Positions 51,272 through 53,630 of a DNA stretch of 53,630 nt are shown here, one piece after another. Under the pieces are notes generated by a model. It worked only from the letters and a program-made list of their open reading frames with translations, ran no database searches and was not told the origin of the DNA. This stretch comes from Variovorax sp. CAN15 (GTDB lineage: Bacteria; Pseudomonadota; Gammaproteobacteria; Burkholderiales; Burkholderiaceae_C), in NCBI RefSeq assembly GCF_030462475.1, contig NZ_JASMRZ010000001.1:221574-275203 (forward strand). The letters run 5' to 3'. Position 1 is the stretch's first letter; every line of letters begins with the position of its first letter. Made by a program: the position numbers and the translations under genes.

Positions 51272-51667
51272 ATGTCGACGATGAAACAGCAGCGCGCCAA
51301 TCAGTCCGGCGGCAGCACCCTGGTGTATTCCACCGACGGAGGCGGGCGCATGTGCGCCGGTTGCGGCGAGCCCGTGGCCCGTTGCCGCTGCAAGGAGCTC
51401 GAAAAGGCGCGCAGCACGCCGGCCACCGACGGCATTGTGCGCGTGTCGCACGAGACCAAGGGACGAAAGGGCAAGGGCGTGACGCTCATCAAGGGGGTGG
51501 CGCTCGACGCGGCGGCGCTGCTGGCGCTGGGCAAGCAGCTCAAGGCCGCGTGCGGCACGGGCGGCACGGTGAAGGACGGCACGATCGAGATCCAGGGCGA
51601 CCACCGCGAGACGGTGATCGCCGCGCTCGCCAGGCTGGGCCATACGGTCAAGCGGGCAGGAGGCTGA
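51272..51667 (+). CDS. yciH: SUI1/eIF1-like translation factor YciH
   Basis: This is a 131-residue protein. An N-terminal knuckle of four cysteines, C28, C31, C38 and C40 (CAGCGEPVARCRC), precedes the SUI1 domain with HETKGRKGKGVTLIKGV and IEIQGDHRETVIAALARLGHTVKRAGG. Bacterial YciH resembles eIF1 and affects initiation at non-standard starts. It is followed seven bases later by the DUF3820 gene, and they are probably one transcript. Confidence 0.92.
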   Translation: MSTMKQQRANQSGGSTLVYSTDGGGRMCAGCGEPVARCRCKELEKARSTPATDGIVRVSHETKGRKGKGVTLIKGVALDAAALLALGKQLKAACGTGGTVKDGTIEIQGDHRETVIAALARLGHTVKRAGG

Positions 51668-51674
51668 ACACGCG

Positions 51675-51911
51675 ATGAACCCCGAAGACCTGCAACGACT
51701 GGTAACACTCGAAATGCCCTTCGGCAAGCACAAGGGCACGCTGATCGCGGATCTGCCCGGAAATTACCTGAGCTGGTTCGCACGCGAGGGTTTTCCCTCG
51801 GGAGAAATCGGAAAATTGCTGGCGCTGATGCATGAAATAGACCACAACGGGCTTTCCGGCCTGCTGAAACCGTTGCGAAACCGCCCGTCAGGCCCCGGAG
51901 TTACCCGATAA
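51675..51911 (+). CDS. DUF3820 small protein
   Basis: This is a 78-residue protein with the DUF3820 sequence pattern: LEMPFGKHKGTLIADLPGNYLSWFAREGFPSGEIGKLLALMHEIDHNGL. Its members occur widely in proteobacteria and are sometimes called putative quorum-sensing-regulated virulence factors, but the function is not known. No signal or membrane segment is visible. It lies directly after yciH and before the RRM protein leader. Confidence 0.9.
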   Translation: MNPEDLQRLVTLEMPFGKHKGTLIADLPGNYLSWFAREGFPSGEIGKLLALMHEIDHNGLSGLLKPLRNRPSGPGVTR

Positions 51912-51947
51912 CACGCGATTTACCCGAAATTTTTGCGAATCGGGCCG

Positions 51948-52095
51948 GATAATCCCTGCTACGTGTCAGTGGGCCTTCGGCTCCCGTGCACGTAATTTGG
52001 TGATCGGTCAGTTTCGCGCCACAGCGCAGTTATTGTTTGTTGTGATTCTGGGACTCCATCGCTTTGTCTTTTTGGTTTGAATTAGGAGTCCCTCA
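51948..52095 (+). promoter_or_regulatory. Promoter-like -10 and structured leader of the RRM protein gene
   Basis: GATAAT (51948-51953) is a good -10 candidate; no convincing -35 is seen. If transcription starts near 51960, the leader is about 135 bases. It contains a hairpin closed by TACGTG (51960-51965) and CACGTA (51989-51994) around GGGCC-TTCG-GCTCCC, then a U-rich stretch and AGGAG before the ATG. Such long leaders occur in cold-inducible genes. This is inference from layout. Confidence 0.4.
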
Positions 52096-52515
52096 ATGGG
52101 CAAGAAACTCTACGTAGGCAACCTCGCCTACTCCGTGCGTGACAACGACCTGGAACAAGCTTTCGGCGAATTCGGCGCCATCGTCAGCGCCAAGGTCATG
52201 ATGGAACGTGACACCGGCCGTTCGAAGGGCTTCGGCTTCGTCGAAATGGGTTCGGATGCAGAAGCACTCGCAGCCATCGAAGCCATGAATGGCCACTCGC
52301 TGCAGGGCCGCGCCCTGACGGTGAACGAAGCCCGTCCGATGGAAGCCCGTCCCCCCCGCACCGGTGGCGGCGGCTACGGCGGCGGTGGTGGCGGCGGCTA
52401 CGGTGGCGGCGGCCGCAGTGGTGGCGGCGGCTACGGCGGCGGTGACCGCAGTGGCGGCGGCGGCTATGGCGGCGGCGGTGGTGGCTACGGCGGCGGTGGC
52501 CGCGGCGGCTACTGA
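52096..52515 (+). CDS. Glycine-rich RRM RNA-binding protein
   Basis: This is a 139-residue protein. The RRM occupies residues 3-80, with RNP2 LYVGNL (5-10) and RNP1 KGFGFVEM (44-51). The tail from about 89 is almost all GGYGGGG-type repeats with a few Arg and Ser. The class resembles cold-induced RNA-binding proteins of cyanobacteria and plants. It likely binds mRNA or acts as an RNA chaperone. Its neighbours yciH, DUF3820 and the helicase point to RNA handling and cold adaptation. A strong terminator follows. Confidence 0.93.
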   Translation: MGKKLYVGNLAYSVRDNDLEQAFGEFGAIVSAKVMMERDTGRSKGFGFVEMGSDAEALAAIEAMNGHSLQGRALTVNEARPMEARPPRTGGGGYGGGGGGGYGGGGRSGGGGYGGGDRSGGGGYGGGGGGYGGGGRGGY

Positions 52516-52548
52516 GCCCTCCCTCCACGGCCTTCGGGCCTCTGAATG

Positions 52549-52573
52549 AAAAGCTCCTTCGGGAGCTTTTTTT
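52549..52573 (+). terminator. Rho-independent terminator of the RRM protein gene
   Basis: AAAAGCTCC (52549-52557), loop TTCG and GGAGCTTTT form a perfect stem that runs into a tract of seven T. It is a textbook intrinsic terminator 34 bases after the stop. Confidence 0.95.
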
Positions 52574-52657
52574 ATTGGCCGAACACTCCGGAGCCCGAGC
52601 GGACCAGGGCCCCGGGGAGAACCCTTGCACCGCGATACGCACTTGTCCGTACCACGC

Positions 52658-52678
52658 TGGTCAGCCCATGGTCAGCCC
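52658..52678. repeat. Tandem 10-base direct repeat upstream of tctB
   Basis: TGGTCAGCCC occurs at 52658-52667 and again at 52669-52678, an 11-base period close to one DNA turn. It lies 44 bases before the tctB start and could be a regulator site. There is no further support. Confidence 0.35.
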
Positions 52679-52721
52679 CCCAGATCGACCCTCGTTCCCC
52701 CTAAAACAAGAGGAGCGAGAC

Positions 52722-53210
52722 ATGCGCATGAAGAGCCAGGCGGACTTCTTTTCAGGAGTCATGTTCACCACCGTGGGAGGCGCCTTCGCCATAGGCGCGA
52801 CCAGCTACACCATCGGCGACGGCGCGCGCATGGGGCCGGGCTACTTCCCGCTCATGCTGGGCATCCTGCTGGCGGTGCTGGGCGCGGTCATCATGTTCCA
52901 GGCGATGGTGGTCGAGACCACCGACGGCGACCCGATCGGCAAGTGGGCCTGGAAGCCGCTGGCCTTCGTGCTCGGCGCGAACCTGGCCTTCGGCGTGCTG
53001 CTGGGCGGGCTGCCCAGCATCGGTCTGCCGGCCATGGGCATGATCATCGCGATCTATGCGCTCACCATCATCTCCAGCATGGCGGGCGAGCAGTTCAGGC
53101 TGCGCGACGTGCTGATCCTCGCGACCATCCTGGCGGCCGGCAGCTACGTGGCGTTCATCTGGGCGCTCAAGCTGCAGATCCAGGTGTGGCCCACCTTCAT
53201 CTCGGGCTGA
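52722..53210 (+). CDS. tctB: Tripartite tricarboxylate transporter small membrane subunit TctB
   Basis: This is a 162-residue protein with four hydrophobic segments and the TctB phrases [42 protein letters not shown]. It is the small membrane partner of TctA and works with a Bug (TctC) receptor to take up carboxylates. AGGAG precedes the ATG at 52722. The receptor gene is not immediately upstream; it may lie beyond the window, or the two Bug genes at 15362-17412 may use this pair. Confidence 0.92.
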   Translation: MRMKSQADFFSGVMFTTVGGAFAIGATSYTIGDGARMGPGYFPLMLGILLAVLGAVIMFQAMVVETTDGDPIGKWAWKPLAFVLGANLAFGVLLGGLPSIGLPAMGMIIAIYALTIISSMAGEQFRLRDVLILATILAAGSYVAFIWALKLQIQVWPTFISG

Positions 53211-53223
53211 GGAGCACACCGCC

Positions 53224-53630
53224 ATGGAACTCTTCAACAACCTCGCGACCGGCTTCGGCGTCGCGTTCACCTTCACCAACCTGCTGTATTGCCTGATCGG
53301 CTGCATCCTGGGCACGCTGATCGGCGTGCTGCCCGGCATCGGCCCGGTCGCGACCATCGCGATGCTGCTGCCGGCCACGTACGCGCTGCCGCCCGTGTCG
53401 GCGCTGATCATGCTGGCGGGCATCTACTACGGCGCGCAGTACGGCGGCTCCACCACGGCCATCCTGGTGAACCTGCCGGGCGAATCGTCCTCGGTGGTCA
53501 CCTGCATCGACGGCTACCAGATGGCGAGGCAGGGCCGCGCGGGCCCGGCGCTCGCCGCCGCCGGCCTGGGCTCGTTCTTCGCGGGCTGCGTGGGCACGCT
53601 GATCCTGGCCGCCTTCGCGCCGCCGCTGAC
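53224..53630 (+). CDS. tctA: Tripartite tricarboxylate transporter large membrane subunit TctA, 3' end outside window
   Basis: These are the first 135 codons of TctA. The opening [50 protein letters not shown] and the later [20 protein letters not shown] are characteristic. The protein is normally about 500 residues with 11-12 membrane helices and is the main transport subunit. It starts 13 bases after the tctB stop, in the usual tctB-tctA order. The frame is open to the window end. Confidence 0.93.
   Translation, partial: MELFNNLATGFGVAFTFTNLLYCLIGCILGTLIGVLPGIGPVATIAMLLPATYALPPVSALIMLAGIYYGAQYGGSTTAILVNLPGESSSVVTCIDGYQMARQGRAGPALAAAGLGSFFAGCVGTLILAAFAPPL

Noticed and set aside
52364..52515. 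Tandem GGC/GGT-rich repeat as a CRISPR or microsatellite
   Set aside because: It encodes the glycine-rich tail of the RRM protein in frame; there are no spacers.

Overview
The window looks like chromosomal DNA of a high-GC beta-proteobacterium of the Burkholderiales, most like Comamonadaceae/Variovorax. This is inferred from the strong G/C third-position bias, tripartite tricarboxylate transporter (Bug/TctC) receptors, a gentisate-pathway cluster, polyhydroxyalkanoate (PHA) granule proteins, and a dispersed hairpin repeat that recurs right after stop codons. No rRNA, tRNA, CRISPR array, insertion sequence or phage gene was seen. About 51 protein genes are packed with gaps under 300 bp, and several start codons overlap the preceding stop.

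Layout. (1) 1-5181: a sugar ABC importer (binding protein cut by the window edge, ATPase, permease), an aldo/keto reductase and a class I aldolase, apparently one operon. (2) 5400-10106: a very large exported protein joining LVIVD propeller, SbsA-like Ig, LamG, PKD, YVTN propeller, two c-haem sites and a ricin-type lectin; then a strong terminator, a stand-alone ATP synthase c subunit, a short-chain dehydrogenase, a GST, a TesB thioesterase and a lipoprotein. (3) 13891-21625: gentisate dioxygenase, fumarylpyruvate hydrolase-like protein, FAD aromatic hydroxylase, two orphan Bug receptors and an FAD oxidoreductase on the minus strand, with a divergent LysR regulator. (4) 21733-28188: acyl-CoA and PHA genes (hotdog thioesterase, phasin, TetR, TPR protein, acyl-CoA-binding protein, family III CoA-transferase, PHA-system protein) plus an FGGY sugar kinase. 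(5) 28181-41159: metallopeptidase lipoprotein, molybdopterin oxidoreductase, LivJ-type receptor, DUF2817 peptidase, M20 amidohydrolase, nucleoside deaminase, glycerophosphodiesterase, ArgE, DUF445 protein and a propeller lipoprotein. (6) 41296-49039: an MHYT membrane sensor, then a biotin-dependent acyl-CoA carboxylase (beta and alpha), a PECR-like reductase and two acyl-CoA dehydrogenases, resembling an acyclic-terpene (Atu) or branched-acyl-CoA route. (7) 49134-53630: slipin, DEAD-box helicase, YciH, DUF3820 protein, a glycine-rich RRM protein with a long leader, and the start of a tctB-tctA operon cut by the window end.

How they fit together. The window is mainly catabolic: importers feed an unidentified sugar route, an aromatic-acid route through gentisate, and a branched or terpenoid acyl-CoA route. 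Carbon storage genes sit between them. The observations most worth following are the lectin-dihaem protein beside the sugar importer, the stop-codon-associated repeat, the orphan atpE, and a 13-of-14 bp inverted repeat ending three bases before the carboxylase start codon.
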